This document shows, piece by piece, positions 11,301-23,019 of a stretch of 64,000 nt of DNA. This DNA is from Polytrichum commune (lineage: Eukaryota > Streptophyta > Polytrichopsida > Polytrichales > Polytrichaceae): contig OX485808.1 in NCBI GenBank assembly GCA_950295325.1, positions 7,938,501 through 8,002,500 of the forward strand. Direction: 5' to 3'. The stretch's first letter is position 1. Each line of letters begins with the position of its first letter. A program made the translations under genes and the position numbers. The notes below the pieces were generated by a model, which was not told the origin of the DNA, did not search any database, and was given only the letters and a program-made list of their open reading frames with translations.

Positions 11301-13078
11301 TGATCGAGGGCACTAAAAGGAGGCCTCGGATCCGAGGCCTCATTTTCAAACTAGTTTACATACTCAAAAACAAGCAAAGTGCCTCATTCATACAAGCTAT
11401 ACGTTGAATCAAAAAACCTCAAGTGGCCTCGGCCGAGAGGCCTCGGATCCGAGGCCTTACACACAAACTAGTTTACATACTCAAAACCAACCAAAGTGCC
11501 TCTTCCGTACACTTGTTTTGGAACACATAAGAGAGGCCTCGGATCCGAGGCCTCATTCACAAACTAGTTTACATCCTCAAAAACAAGCAAAGTGCCTCAT
11601 TCATACAAGTTATACTTTGAATCAAAAAACCTCAAGTGGCCTCGGCCGAGAGGCCTCGGATCCGAGGCCTTACACACAAACTAGTTTACATACTCAAAAC
11701 CAACCAAAGTGCCTCTTCCGTACACTTGTTTTGGAACACATAAAAGAGGCCTCGGATCCGAGGCCTCATTCACAAACTAGTTTACATACTCAAAACCAAC
11801 CAAAGTGCCTCTTCTCTACACTTGTTTTGGAACACATAAAAGAGGCCTCGGATCCGAGGCCTCATTCACAAACTAGTTTACATCCTCAAAAACAAGCAAA
11901 GTGCCTCATTCATACAAGTTATACTTTGAATCAAAAAACCTCAAGTGGCCTCGGCCGAGAGGCCTCGGATCCGAGGCCTCACACACAAACTAGTTTACAT
12001 ACTCAGAACCAACCAAAGTGCCTCATAAAGACATGCCTAACCAAGTTACTTGTTACATGGCCCACGGGCGTTCGCCCGTGGGGCACAAGGCAGAGAGCAA
12101 GGAATCAAAAATGGAAGAAAGTTGACATTCCATTAGTTTGAGAAATCAAGAACCTCGCCTCTCTCAAAACCCTACCTCTCACATACTCAAACTTACACAA
12201 ATATGAGGCCTCGGATCCGAGGCCTCTTGCCCTAGCTCGTTCTTGTGCACTACACAAAACAAGACAAGGCCGAGAGCAATTGATGTGCACATAACATTTT
12301 GATTTTTCAAGCACAAACCTACCCACAAATAAGAGGCCTCGGATCCGAGGCCTCTTCCTATGGCTCCCACTTATGCACTACACAATAGAAGAAATGGCCG
12401 AGAGCAAGGAATCAAGAAAGCAAGAAAGTTGACATTCCATTAGTTTGAGAAATCAAGAACCTCACCTCTCTCAAAACCCTACCTCTCACATACTCAAACT
12501 TACACAAATAAGAGGCCTCGGATCCGAGGCCTCTTCCCCTAGCTCCTTCTTATGCACTACACAAAACAAGACAAGGGCGAGAGCAATTGATGTGCACATA
12601 ACATTTTGATTTTTCAAGCACAAACCTACCCACAAATAAGAGGCCTCGGATCCGAGGCCTCTTCCTATGGCTCCCACTTATGCACTACACAATAGAAGAA
12701 ATGGCCGAGAGCAAGGAATCAAGAAAGCAAGAAAGTTGACATTCTATTAGGTTGAGAAATCAAGAACCTCACCTCCCTCAAAACCCTACCTCTCACATAC
12801 TCAAACTTACACAAATATGAGGCCTCGGATCCGAGGCCTCTTGCCCTAGCTCCTTCTTGTGCACTACACAAAACGAGACAAGGCCGAGAGCAACATGATG
12901 TGGACATAACCTTTTGATTTTTCAAGCACAAACATACCTTTCCTAACATGTTCCTAAACCCAAATCAAGACAAGGCCGAAAGCAAGTCAAGCTGATATTC
13001 CAAATACTATGAGAAATCAAGGTGATAGAAAGCAAAAACGTTGGCGAACATAGCTTGGCCGAGATCCCGACACCTTAC

Positions 13079-14027
13079 CAGAATTTGGAGTATGCCCTCC
13101 ACTGAAGCCCCTATATTGGCGCCACTATCTTCCGAGGTCCCGTCCTCTGTCGGCGATATTGGAGTGCTTCTCGAATCTCCGAGGTTTACTTGCGCCATTC
13201 CTCTCCCGCGGCCACGCCCTCGCCTTGATGTTTGTTGTGTTCCGCCCGCCTTGCTTCGCAGAAATCTTGAAGCAGGGGTCACAACATCCACACTTAGGGT
13301 TTCTGCGCATGGGTCTCCTCCTTCAGCTCTTTCGCGGCCTCCCAACAAATTTGATTTCAAATCTTCCTTTGCCGCTTTCCTCTTGGACGCCTTCATTTTT
13401 TCTCTTGCTTGAATCGTTGGTTGTCCCGACATCGGTTCTCGCTCTTCTAACGCCTTCTCAATTTGTTGTGCTACCTCCTTGTTGTCTTCTTCATAGATAT
13501 TTCCACTATCTCCACTCCCCCCCTCTTCCTATATTTAAGATAAAACAATGTTTATAACAATGATGACAAACCATAATATCTAAAAGAAAAGTTGTTTCAC
13601 AGTTGAATATGTTCTACCATTTTCATTATGTGCTCAAACAACTGAATATATGGAGAACCCGAAGAATACGTACGACACTTGTAGAGTTTGTCTCTTCGCG
13701 TGAGTCCTCTTGGATGCTGTCGTTTCCCAACTCCTCCACTTCTGCCATTGGTTGCGCTTTACTTCCGTCCGCCTCTTCTACAATCGGTGATAAATGAAAA
13801 GGCCGAATCCCACAGTCTAACCTCCACGAAGGTTTCCGCAGGTCCTTTATGCTTTGGCTCAAATCCTCGGGCGTCCCACGGCCCTCAATTGGCGCTTTCC
13901 TTGCCTGTGACTTTTGTGTCCTCACTGTCTTTCTCTTCTTATCAGTGTAATGTGTAGACGATCGCCTCCTCTTCTTTTTCTTAGATGGTTCCGTTGTCGG
14001 AGGTTGTGAATTGCCTATTTCCTTCAT
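13079..14027 (-). CDS. Basic, low-complexity protein divergent from the MULE transposase (3' exons unresolved)
   Basis: Two exons join in phase: 14027-13674 (118 codons, donor GTACGT) and 13528-13079 (150 codons, acceptor TATAG, donor GTAAGG). The first exon has a lysine/arginine-rich patch (PSKKKKRRRSS, then DKKRKTVRTQK) typical of a nuclear localisation signal. The second has an RGRGRGRG run and acidic stretches. The exon that should follow 13079 was not found; it may lie in or near the palindrome array. The gene starts about 320 bp from the transposase start and is transcribed away from it. A related first exon sits in the same place beside the second MULE copy (20070-20352), suggesting a second gene of the same mobile element. 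Function unknown. Confidence 0.55.
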
Positions 14028-14346
14028 GTGTTCAACCCTCCCGCAATTCAGACCTATTCGCTCTATTTCCTTTCCACAACCTCACCACATCAAACTCACA
14101 CATTGGAAAGAAAGTGAGCAATCGCATTCTTCTCAGTATATAATTGCAATACCTCCCGATGGGAGGCGCGCTTTACTATCTGACAACCATCTTTGTAATT
14201 AGGGGTATCTTTTTTTAGGATGCCTGACAGTTTTGTCTCCTTCCTGATATTCATGCGTATTTGTTTATAACTTCATCGTCATCACCATTCTCCTTCTCTA
14301 TGCATCTTTGCATCTTTGTTCCTTCACGTTTGCTTTCTCTGCCTTC

Positions 14347-17300
14347 ATGGCTTCCACCTCAATTCTTCCTCCCGTCTCTGAGATGGCCGAACTTCGTTCA
14401 CATGGCATCGGGGTCCCTATTATATTCCCCATTGGTGCACAAGGTATTGTTGTTGTCTCGGAGCTTCATCTTAGCATTAGGTTCTCTTTGAAAGCTAGTA
14501 CAATATGGGTAGAGCGTGAGATCTACCATCCTGATACTGGATTGCTCGTTCATACCTTCCATGAGACCTCCAAGATAACTGACAATGGCAATGTAGTGTG
14601 GGAGCTTGGCGCGGGAAAGTATAGGGTTTGTGGCTGGCCAGATTCTCAGATGGAAGTGTCAACAGAAATCCTTCCTCCTCTTCGATCATCCACTGTTGCC
14701 TTTAGCACACCCCCCGTAATAAGCGTCAAGACCGAGCCTGGTGTAGACAACGTTATAGACTTGTCTGATTCTTTGAGTGAAGATGTACCAGTGTATAAGG
14801 TTGCTGTCCATGATTCCCCTCATTTGTTTCCCTTTGCATCCTACATAACGCCTTCTCCATCTAGCTCTGTCCCTTCAACTCCTTCGGTCCCTACGTCTAA
14901 ACCTCCTCAAACTATTGTTCAATGTCTTCGTCGTCTTGGCTCTATGCCCGGTAGTAAGAACGTCCTCAAGAAAATAGATTACGATAAAATCAAAATCCAA
15001 GAAGTTAATCACCTTCCCCCTCGTTTCGATGGCACCCAGTTATTTGTCCTCCCTGCAGCAGAAGTCTCTTCATCTCAAACCAGGGCCAAGTCGTTGGACG
15101 GCATGGACAAGCAATATGATGGCCATGTTTGGACTAAGACTCAAACCACCAACATTACAAACGACGTTGGCCTTGCATTTCGTTCCTCTACCTGTGTTGG
15201 CCATCTCCAATGCCAAAACCCGAGTTGTGATTACCTTCAACGCGCCCATCGTACCTCTAAGGTCAATGACACAGAATTTGAAGGTTTCACTAAAGATCCT
15301 TTCCGTCTCTCTGGCATTGTGCCATCCGGATCTACTCTTGTCTGCAGGATCTGTAAAGAGCCTCCCAAATGCATTGCACTATGCGAGGCCAAAATCTTCT
15401 ACGTCCATGGGAAGGAGTCATCCCAAAGAGCCTGCATTCATCTCGGTTCTCATCAACATCCAGTGAAGGTTGGAGACTGCAGAGACAGTCGGAAGCGTAT
15501 CAATGCACTTCTTGAGGAGCACGTTGAACGTACGCCTCAAGCCACCCACAGCAAGATCGTCCTTGAAGCTAGCAAGGACATTGTTGGTGAGTTTCTCCTT
15601 TCTGGCGATAATGACACACACCGTCTCTTCTCTTTAAAAGAGCTTGAACCTGTTTTTGAGAGCTGTAGAGAGTTGAATTCCCCAAACCTTCGCTCTAAGG
15701 TTACCTCTTTCAAATATTTGCGGAGGTTTGGTGTTATGGATGGCATCGCAAAGCTCCGAGGCGTTAGCAATTGGGCCTACGTCCAACGGAACCAATTCCC
15801 AGGACAAGGTGACGATACAGACAAGGTGTTCGTCTTCAAGATGTCGGAGGTTGGTCCTGGAAGTGGAGTGGATTTGGTTCGTCGGATGCAACCGGGTGGG
15901 GACCTGGAGAACGCGTGGATGATGTCCGATCACGTGAAGCGGGTCAAAGGGTGGACCACCATGGCCGCTCATGTGTACGATGGGACTTATCAACGGGTCA
16001 TGACCATTTCATGTTGTGATTTCCAATCGGAGGATAAGGATGCCCAAGTTCTCTTCTGGCAGAACCTCAACCACGTCATGGCCCGACACGGTATCCCACA
16101 TCCAAACTTTATAGGCTTCATGGCGGACAGTGCCCAAGCCAATTGGAACGCTGTTCGCATTGTATATGGTTTGGGGGATCCCAAAGTTCCAATGGAGGGT
16201 CGTGAGCGCACTTGTTTTTTCCATTGGAAACAATCGCTCGAAAAACATACGAAATCGTATATAAAGCATGAGTTACAAGACCAACATAGACATCTTTGCC
16301 TTCAATATCGAAATGCGTCATCTATGGAAGAGGCTGAGACTAGGTACCTAGCTATCAAGGCTTGGTGGGCGTCATCGAATTGTACAAGTGAGGACGGTCT
16401 CAAGCATCTTCAGCTCTGGCTTGCTTTTTGGCACTTCCGCTACCTTCAATGGGGTGGTTTCATGGAACTGGTACATCTCCTTCATAATTCATTATTGGTT
16501 TTTCTTGGATTCGATTTCCTCTCTCTGTACATTTATATTAATACTTGATTTCTCCAATCAGGAAAAGGTTTTAACCCAAGACCAATTGGCCGAGATGCCG
16601 TCGTGCAATCTTGCGGAGTCCGTCCACAACAAATGGCTTCAAGCCTCCGGCAACAAGGGTGGAGATCTATACGTGGCTACGGTTGACGACTACATTCGCG
16701 CCTTCTTACAAGTTGTTGCATACTACCAGTTCCTTAAAGGTGGAATTGGCGGAGATGGTCCAAGCAAAGAAGAACTAAAGCTCAGGGGTGCTCAACGTCG
16801 AGCTCAGCGTACTGGCGACCCCACAGTGTTGCAGAAGGTCTTGCTTGACATGTCCGGTGGGGAAGAATTTTGCACTCGCGATCCACACCTTGAGGGCGCC
16901 GAGGTGTTTGGATTGCAGAAGCGAAGATCAGACACTCCAATTGGTGATGATGGCGAGACCCACCGCCCCGATACCGTGAACTTCTCTCGCCCTCCCCCCG
17001 GTAAGCGTGTCACTCGATCTCAACCAGAAACACTACCCACTATCATTGAGGAGTCTTCCCCCTCTGTACAAGAGGTTCAAGTGCCTTCACCTGCAGGACT
17101 TGGTTTCCAGCGTGTCACTGCCGTGCAAGAAACCAAAGTAGATGTCTCTCTTTGGCATATTGCCCGCATACCCTATACGTCTGGGAAGTCTTGTTGGGCT
17201 AATCATGCGGGCACGAAGAAGAAGTGCACCGCAAGAATCGTCACTAATAATAAGAGTGTCCCTGCGCCGACCTACACCGGTATGTGGCATCATTACAAAC

Positions 17301-18019
17301 TCCAATCTATGAAGCGCACGGACTTTGTCTTTTGCCCCGACGACATTGAGCGTTGCGTGAAGGGCCCTCGTCGGAAATGGGTCATGCCGTTCTCTGCTCA
17401 TGACCAGAAGCCTCCTATTCCCCCAATCTGGCCCGTGAAGATTGGTACCAACCTCACCCGCTCGGATATCTTCACCCTTGAGAACGCAGGTTTTCAACTC
17501 CCACCAAAGGAGCGCATCACACCGACTCAACTCTTCACCAACTCTGCTCCCCCGCTGGATATGTCTGGAATCCGTGTTCCAGAAAACCCCGACATGATCC
17601 CTCCGACAAGATTGTCCAAGCTTGTTCGGCGATCCAGTAGCGCACCTTCGGCAAAGCAGAGGCAGATGGTGGCCTCTGCTGAAGCTATGCATGGTACCGT
17701 TATGAAGTTAACTATGATCCCTCAACCGGGATTTGATTGCATTATCACACTGCAGTCCAAATCAGAACCCCAACCACCGATCTACCAAGTGACAGTCAGT
17801 TCTCCTCCAGAGTGCAACTGCGCATTTTTCTTGGATATGATTTCCAAATTCAGCCGCAAACGAAATTCTTATTTGAATTGTAAGCATTTGTATTACATTT
17901 TCATCAAGGTTTCTAATTTGGATGCGGAAGTGAATTTGTTCATTCACGCCCCGACATTTAGCTTCAACGAAGTCAAACTCATCCTCGAAGGGGGTCTTTT
18001 GACAAAGTCTATTTCTTAG
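14347..18019 (+). CDS. MULE-type transposase with C-terminal SWIM zinc finger
   Basis: Two exons, 14347-16470 and 16562-18019, joined in phase by a 91-bp GT-AG intron: about 1193 residues with no internal stop. ATGs at 14308 and 14383 are alternative starts; the related copy at 20875 aligns with the one at 14383. An N-terminal Cys/His cluster (STCVGHLQCQNPSCDYL) looks like a zinc-binding DNA-contact module. The catalytic core reads HVYDGTYQ (near residue 543), then FMADSAQANW (near 592), then RTCFFHW, matching the D, D and C/H landmarks of Mutator-like transposases. The C-terminal SWIM pattern is CNC, then NCKH about 29 residues later (about 1126-1155). Middle regions are Ser/Pro- and acidic-rich. 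It lies between a divergent basic-protein gene and a convergent charged-protein gene. It could be an active transposase or a domesticated copy; no terminal inverted repeats were identified. Confidence 0.8.
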
Positions 18020-18180
18020 GATTTATCTCAGCCTAGCAGTACTTTGGGCTATGATATATGTGTCCATTTCTGGACCTCTTGTGAAGCAATAATTGATTGA
18101 TATAATAAAGGTATAATCTCAATGATTATTTTTATTTGCTTCAAAATTTTGTATTACAATGCTTCCTATGTCTATCAACT

Positions 18181-18645
18181 CTATTTCCGTTTTGCATACT
18201 TCTTAGATGATTGCGAGGGAGGTGGACCCGGTCGAAGCAAATCCATATAAGAAATTGTCTTATCTCTCTTTCGATCCTTCAGCGGAAGATGATGCGGCGT
18301 CATTCCTCTCATCCGTTCGCGAAATGAAAGAGACTTCGAAGATTCCCCTTCCACCTTCACCTCCTCCTCCGTTTCGTTCGATTTGTCTTCATCTAAATCA
18401 ACATCCTTCTCCGGCACATCTTCCTGCATTTTTTCCTTTTTCTCATATTGTTTTTGCTCCTCCTGCACCCTCCACCTCCATGCTTGTGTAGACTGCGAAA
18501 ATGGAGTCAGCTCGTAGTCATCACTACTTTGATTTCCAGCAGCAAACTCAAATTCCGGCGATGGATTAAATGGAATATGAGGATCTCCTAGACTTCTAAT
18601 TTCCTTCTCCCATCCTAATCCAGCAAACATGTCTCTCTCATCTCC
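18181..18645 (-). CDS. Small charged protein convergent with the transposase
   Basis: Single open frame of about 154 residues from ATG 18645 (an upstream ATG at 18669 is possible) to the stop at 18181. It starts MGDERDMFAGLGWEKEIRS, has a Glu/Lys-rich middle (about residues 60-110) that probably forms a charged helix, and a basic C-terminus (DRKRDKTISYMDLLRPG, then SSKKYAKRK). It ends about 160 bp from the transposase stop, tail to tail. No domain is recognised. Its place beside the MULE gene suggests an accessory protein of the element. No equivalent was recognised after the degraded second copy. Confidence 0.5.
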   Translation of the reverse strand, partial: GDERDMFAGLGWEKEIRSLGDPHIPFNPSPEFEFAAGNQSSDDYELTPFSQSTQAWRWRVQEEQKQYEKKEKMQEDVPEKDVDLDEDKSNETEEEVKVEGESSKSLSFRERMRGMTPHHLPLKDRKRDKTISYMDLLRPGPPPSQSSKKYAKRK

Positions 18646-18699
18646 CATTGTGTGCAACTGTATATACAATTATGTTGGGTATGAGTCCAATTTATAATC

Positions 18700-19040
18700 T
18701 ATTCGGCCACAAACGATAATTGCTAAAGTCCAAGCTATAGAATAGACTCACATATAAGACAAAGAGAAAAGTGATGAATAAAAACCAAGCAAGTTTATTA
18801 TTTTGATTCCTTTGTATATTGATTGACTCATTCTTCAATTATACCAATCTCAAAAAATCCATTTTCATTGATTTTTCTTGTAGTCATCATTGGTTTTAAT
18901 AATTCAACCACCTCACGGTTTCCAAACTTAATGAGACCATTTCAAATTCAGGGTTTTTATTTTATTTTATAACCTATACATCCCACGGAAATAGGTCCAA
19001 TTTTTTTACTATTATTGTCAAATTCTAGAATATTCTTGGT
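18700..19040. other. AT-rich intergenic stretch, no gene seen
   Basis: Short AT-rich region between the charged-protein gene and the palindrome-bearing repeat. Neither coding frame nor repeat end is apparent. Confidence 0.4.
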
Positions 19041-19172
19041 ATATTCTTGGCTATTTTGGAATATCCTAATTTTAGTCTGACAAGTTTACTATTTTTATTT
19101 CCTCTACGCTCTCCGCTCTCCAAATCTCCGCTCTCCGCTCTACGCTCACATACAAGTGTCGTCCTGCTCACA

Positions 19173-19229
19173 GTTTGGGTCGTTCGACCCAAACCATGCT
19201 CACAGTTTGGGTCGAACGACCCAAACTGT
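19173..19229. repeat. Pair of family A palindromes
   Basis: Copies at 19173-19194 (centre TT) and 19205-19226 (centre AA), ten bases apart. The second extends to a 13-bp arm on each side (19202-19229). Together with the CTCCGCTCT stretch just upstream they form the inverted counterpart of the repeat at 2551-2870. Confidence 0.9.
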
Positions 19230-19440
19230 TCGCAATTTACGCCTGATTACGCGCAATTACCTTGTCATCACGAAAGTGCAAACAAACCTTGTACTGCACC
19301 TGTAGATGAGAGAGCTTGTAGCGACAAGCTCAGGCCTGACAGATGAGAGAAAAAAAACTGAATGCTTTGGGGGTGTGGCAATTTATACTACTCGTCCCTG
19401 CAGCCATATTTAGCGTGGCTCTTCGTGGCCCCGCATAGCC

Positions 19441-20010
19441 GCTAGAAAGTTGCCAGCGTAGACCCTGAGCGTTAACGCACAGGGTCTGCGCTGGCAACTT
19501 TCTAGCCACTGTGCGTTAGCGCATAAGGCCTGTGCGTTAGCGCATAGACCCTGTGCGTTAACGCACAGGGTCTGCGCTGGCAACTTTCTAGCCACTGTGC
19601 GTTAGCGCATAAGGCCTGTGCGTTAGCGCATAGACCCTGTGCGTTAACGCACAGGGTCTACTTGCATTTGAAAAAAACTGCCAATTGTTAACGCACAGGG
19701 TTTCTCCTCCCAACTTTTTGCGTCCTAAGTTGTTCTTATAAACCTTGTGCGTTAACGCATAGGGTTTTACCTCCCAACTTCTCGCCTCCTTAGTTGCTCT
19801 TATAAACCCTATGCGTTAACGGACAGGGTTTTTCCTCCCAATTTTTCGCCTCCTAAGTTGCTCTTATAAACCCTGTGCGTTCTCCTCCTAACTTCTAGCC
19901 TTCCTAAATTTCTGTTATATACCATGTGCATTAACGTATAGGGTTTCTCCTCTCCAATTTATAACCTCTATAAATTGCTACTACATGACATGTGAGTGAA
20001 CGTACAAGGT
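19441..20010. repeat. Family C palindrome cluster with a 66-bp near-perfect palindrome
   Basis: Family C has arm CCCTGTGCGT, centre TA, then the complement. At 19441-19506 it is the centre of a 66-bp palindrome whose 33-bp arms differ at only two positions (arms begin GCTAGAAAGTTGCCAGCG). An 86-bp unit holding one perfect and two imperfect C palindromes (GTGCGTTAGCGCAT type) is then repeated about twice (19483-19654). From about 19680 to 20010 a looser repeat of about 60-70 bp continues (TTGCTCTTATAAACCCT-GTGCGTTAACGC-AGGGTTT), with progressively degraded palindromes. Confidence 0.9.
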
Positions 20011-20069
20011 TCTCCGTCCTAACTTACAACTTATGCACTATCAAATTATGTGAACGTTGAACTGACTTA

Positions 20070-20352
20070 CCTTTTTGTTTGTCGTCTTCTTTGAACCCGT
20101 CTTCAATTCGGACTCTGATATACGATCGTCTACATCTTTTTTGCTCTTTGCACCTTCATCATCCTCCATCGCATCAAAATCCAGTGTCTTCACAGTTTCT
20201 TTTACCGTACTCAACAAGTTTCTTTTTCCTTCCTTATTTGCATTCTTCTTTCCCATACTCAGTCTGAACCTTTTTTTCTCGGAAGTGAAATACAAAGCTT
20301 TCTTACGTCTTCTCTTCGGCCTCACGGGTGTTCTCTCTACATCGTCCACCAT
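20070..20352 (-). CDS. First exon of a basic protein, related to the 14027 gene
   Basis: Open from ATG 20352; the frame reads into a GTAAGT-type donor near 20070, so only the first exon is seen. It is rich in Lys/Arg (VRPKRRRKKALYFTSEKKRF, then GKKNANKEGKRN) followed by a Glu/Asp-Lys-rich tail. Its position, orientation (divergent from the MULE-like copy at 20875) and composition match the gene at 13079-14027. No second exon was found between 20041 and the family C cluster, so it is probably a decayed fragment. Confidence 0.4.
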
Positions 20353-20354
20353 CG

Positions 20355-20874
20355 TTGGTGTCTATGATATGTTTTCTATCAGGTACTATCATTTATTCTT
20401 CCAATGTATCTATCTCACAAAATCCGGCGTATATTACGATCACATGTTGTATTTGGCGTTCAATGAACGAGATATTTTGACGCGTATATCATTATGTGTT
20501 TATTTTTGTTATATCCGCCAAAATTTTCTGACACCTACTTTGTTCTATTCATAATGATCAATAATTTATTTTTCCAACCAATTTTAATTCTTTCTACATC
20601 TACGTCAGTCCACACATATATATTTTAAATTTCTACCAATATTTTTAGTATTTGACGCCATTTTGTGTATATCTTGCTCGTAAATATTCTCTGACTATTA
20701 TTGTGTTATGTTCACTTCTGTATTATTAGATGCTATGTATCACACGCTTTCATCTCCATCTATTATTGTATCACACGTTTTCATTTCCATTCATTTCCTC
20801 ACACAACTCTATACAAAAGCAACATTCACCCCATATTTTTGTGATGTGTTGTTCATATGTTCTTTTGATTTTCT
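20355..20874. other. AT-rich spacer between divergent genes
   Basis: T-rich region between the basic-protein exon and the decayed transposase. It should contain their divergent promoters if these were once active. No specific site can be assigned. Confidence 0.35.
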
Positions 20875-23019
20875 ATGGCTACCATTAGAGCTCATGGATC
20901 TTTTGTTTCCTTCATCTTGCCACTCCAAGATGATGGTCATGTGAGTGTTTCAGAGGATTTACTTAGTTTGAGATTCAACCTCCAGATAGGAACCATTTAT
21001 TTAGAGCATGAGATATACTCTGCAAATGGAGAGGTGTATGAAACGATTTTGGTTCCAAAAAATAGAACTGATATTGGTTTTATGTGGATCTTAGGACCTG
21101 GTTCATTTAGGGTGATAGGACTTTCTGAGTTTTAGATGCAAGCTTCAACTGTCATTTTGACAAACGAATCCGGTACATCCACAGTTCAAATTCCCTCTAT
21201 CGCACCTGTTAAGGTGGAACCCCTTGATGATAGTGTGTTTGTGCTATCAGATTCAGAAGATGACATTTGTACATCTGTTGATCTTTCAAATACATCGTCA
21301 TTTCCATTTAGAAGTGTTCATTCTACTCCTTCCCAACTTCCTATACATGTAGCCAAATCCCCTTGCGGTCTTATGTACAAGAAGGTGGTTCCTCAAATCT
21401 CACCTTCTCAACGTCCTCTACTACACCCTTCACCTTTATCTACAGGGTTGACTATGGTTGATGCCTTGAAGCTGACAAAGTCAAGAAAAAGATCAAAGTC
21501 CGATCTTGCATCCATTGATTTTGACAGTATAGATGTTCGTGAAGTCAAGTACTTACCATCTTCTTTTAATGATGATGTTTTGTTTCTCTTGCCTCCTGTG
21601 GCAATCAAAGCTCCAAGTACGTATGGTCGCTCAATGGACGGCATGGACAAGATGTGCGACGGTCACCCTTGGTGCACCACCAAAACCATGAATATCCAAA
21701 ATGACTTTGGACTGTCCTTCCGGCGCTCTACTTGTGCTGGTCATCTCCAATGTCATAATGACTACTGTGATTACATGAATCGCAATGGAGGCCTCCGGAA
21801 CAACACTGAATGGGCCGGTTCAACTCCTATCCCATTTGCTGTGGGTGTTGTTCCCCCTACTAAGTCCACTGTCGAGTGTAAGGTATGTCGTTCCACACCT
21901 GTGTGCATTGCTTTATGTAATGCTCGAATCATATACATCCACTCCACATCCGTTGGAATGTCCAGGGCTTGCATCATCTTGGAGTACATAATCACCCTGT
22001 GGCCAATGGCATATGCCGTGAATCATTGGACATGGCATACCAATGCGTTGCAAATGAAGTATTGAGAACACCCACAGCAAAAAATTCAGCCATAGTTATG
22101 GCGGCGAGCAAACAATTCTTGGCCGATTACCTTCTCAAATCTCCCGCAAATGTCGAAGGCCATCACTTGGTTGGTTCATCCCTAGAGGTCGTCATGGACA
22201 AATTGTCGTAACTTTGTATCTGAATCAAAGCGTTTTTTGCGTAGTGGAATGGGAACTATGGATAGTATTATGGCGCTCAAAGACCACTCTGCTTTCAAAT
22301 TCGTCTATGGTAGTCGGTTCCCAGGGCAGTTCAAGGTCAAATTGTTTGTTTTCAAGATGTCTGTAGACCTTCCAGGTAGTGATGTGGAGCTTGTGAAGAG
22401 GATGCAAGTCGGTGGGGATATGGAGAATTCATGGATTATGTTTGACCATGTCAAATGTTTGAAGGACTGGACGACCATGACTTGCCATGTGTACGACAGT
22501 CGATACTGTAAAGTGTTGACTATTACGTGTTGTGACATGCAATCTGAAGATGGTGCAGCACAAATTCTCTTTTGGGAAAATTTAAATGCTGTCATGGCAG
22601 AAAATGGTGTACCAAACGTAAACTTCAAAGGGTTTATGGCTGATAGTGCTCAAGCTAATTGGAATGCGGTGAGGACGATTTACGGGGATGGTGATCCAAG
22701 TCTACTCATGGTTGCACGTGAGCGTACATGTCTTTTCCATTGGTCCGCAAGCTTGGATAAGGTGATCCAAAAGTATATCAAACCATCATTGCAATTTCAA
22801 CACAAACAAATATGCAAAGATTACAAAGACGCGAAAACAATGGACGACGCTGAGACCAAGTACCATGTGATTCGTTCTTGGTGGTTGTCATCTGGAGTTG
22901 CCTCCGAAGAAGACATCCTTGGCCTTTCAGAGTGGTTGGGATTTTGGCACTTTCGTTACAGACAATGGGGTGGCCATATGCTACTTGTAAGTACATATCA
23001 AACTTCATTATTCAATATA

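Larger units (their letters stand above)
7987..12840. repeat. Family B palindrome array, 31 copies
   Basis: 31 copies of a 22-bp palindrome, arm GAGGCCTCGG, centre AT, then the complement of the arm (core GGATCC). Copies are about 95-310 bp apart. The first six (7987, 8112, 8240, 8367, 8493, 8623) are spaced about 125-130 bp in units that also hold GGCCGAGAG and CAAGCACATACC. Later units have different spacer families of about 307 bp (from 9309 and from 12203) and about 95-117 bp (11438-11960). Most copies are perfect; exceptions are one-sided (near 9309, 10177, 10951 and 11438). The array starts about 170 bp upstream of the ParB-like gene's ATG and ends near the 3' part of the basic-protein gene at 13079. 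Open frames of 63-245 codons inside it are repeat read-through, because the palindrome has no stop in any frame. Confidence 0.95.

Noticed and set aside
11404-12141. 245-codon open frame in the family B array
   Set aside because: It reads through repeated units (EASDPRP and TQTSLHTQNQ repeated), and the palindromes lack stops in all frames. No start context, splice sites or domain.
9283-12677. Repeated 63-codon minus-strand frames starting MGAIGRGLGSEASYL
   Set aside because: They follow the repeat unit exactly and are open only because the unit is; nothing suggests translation.
7987-12840. CRISPR array
   Set aside because: The repeats are perfect palindromes with long spacers that are themselves repeated and unequal in length; the genome is eukaryotic and has no cas genes here.
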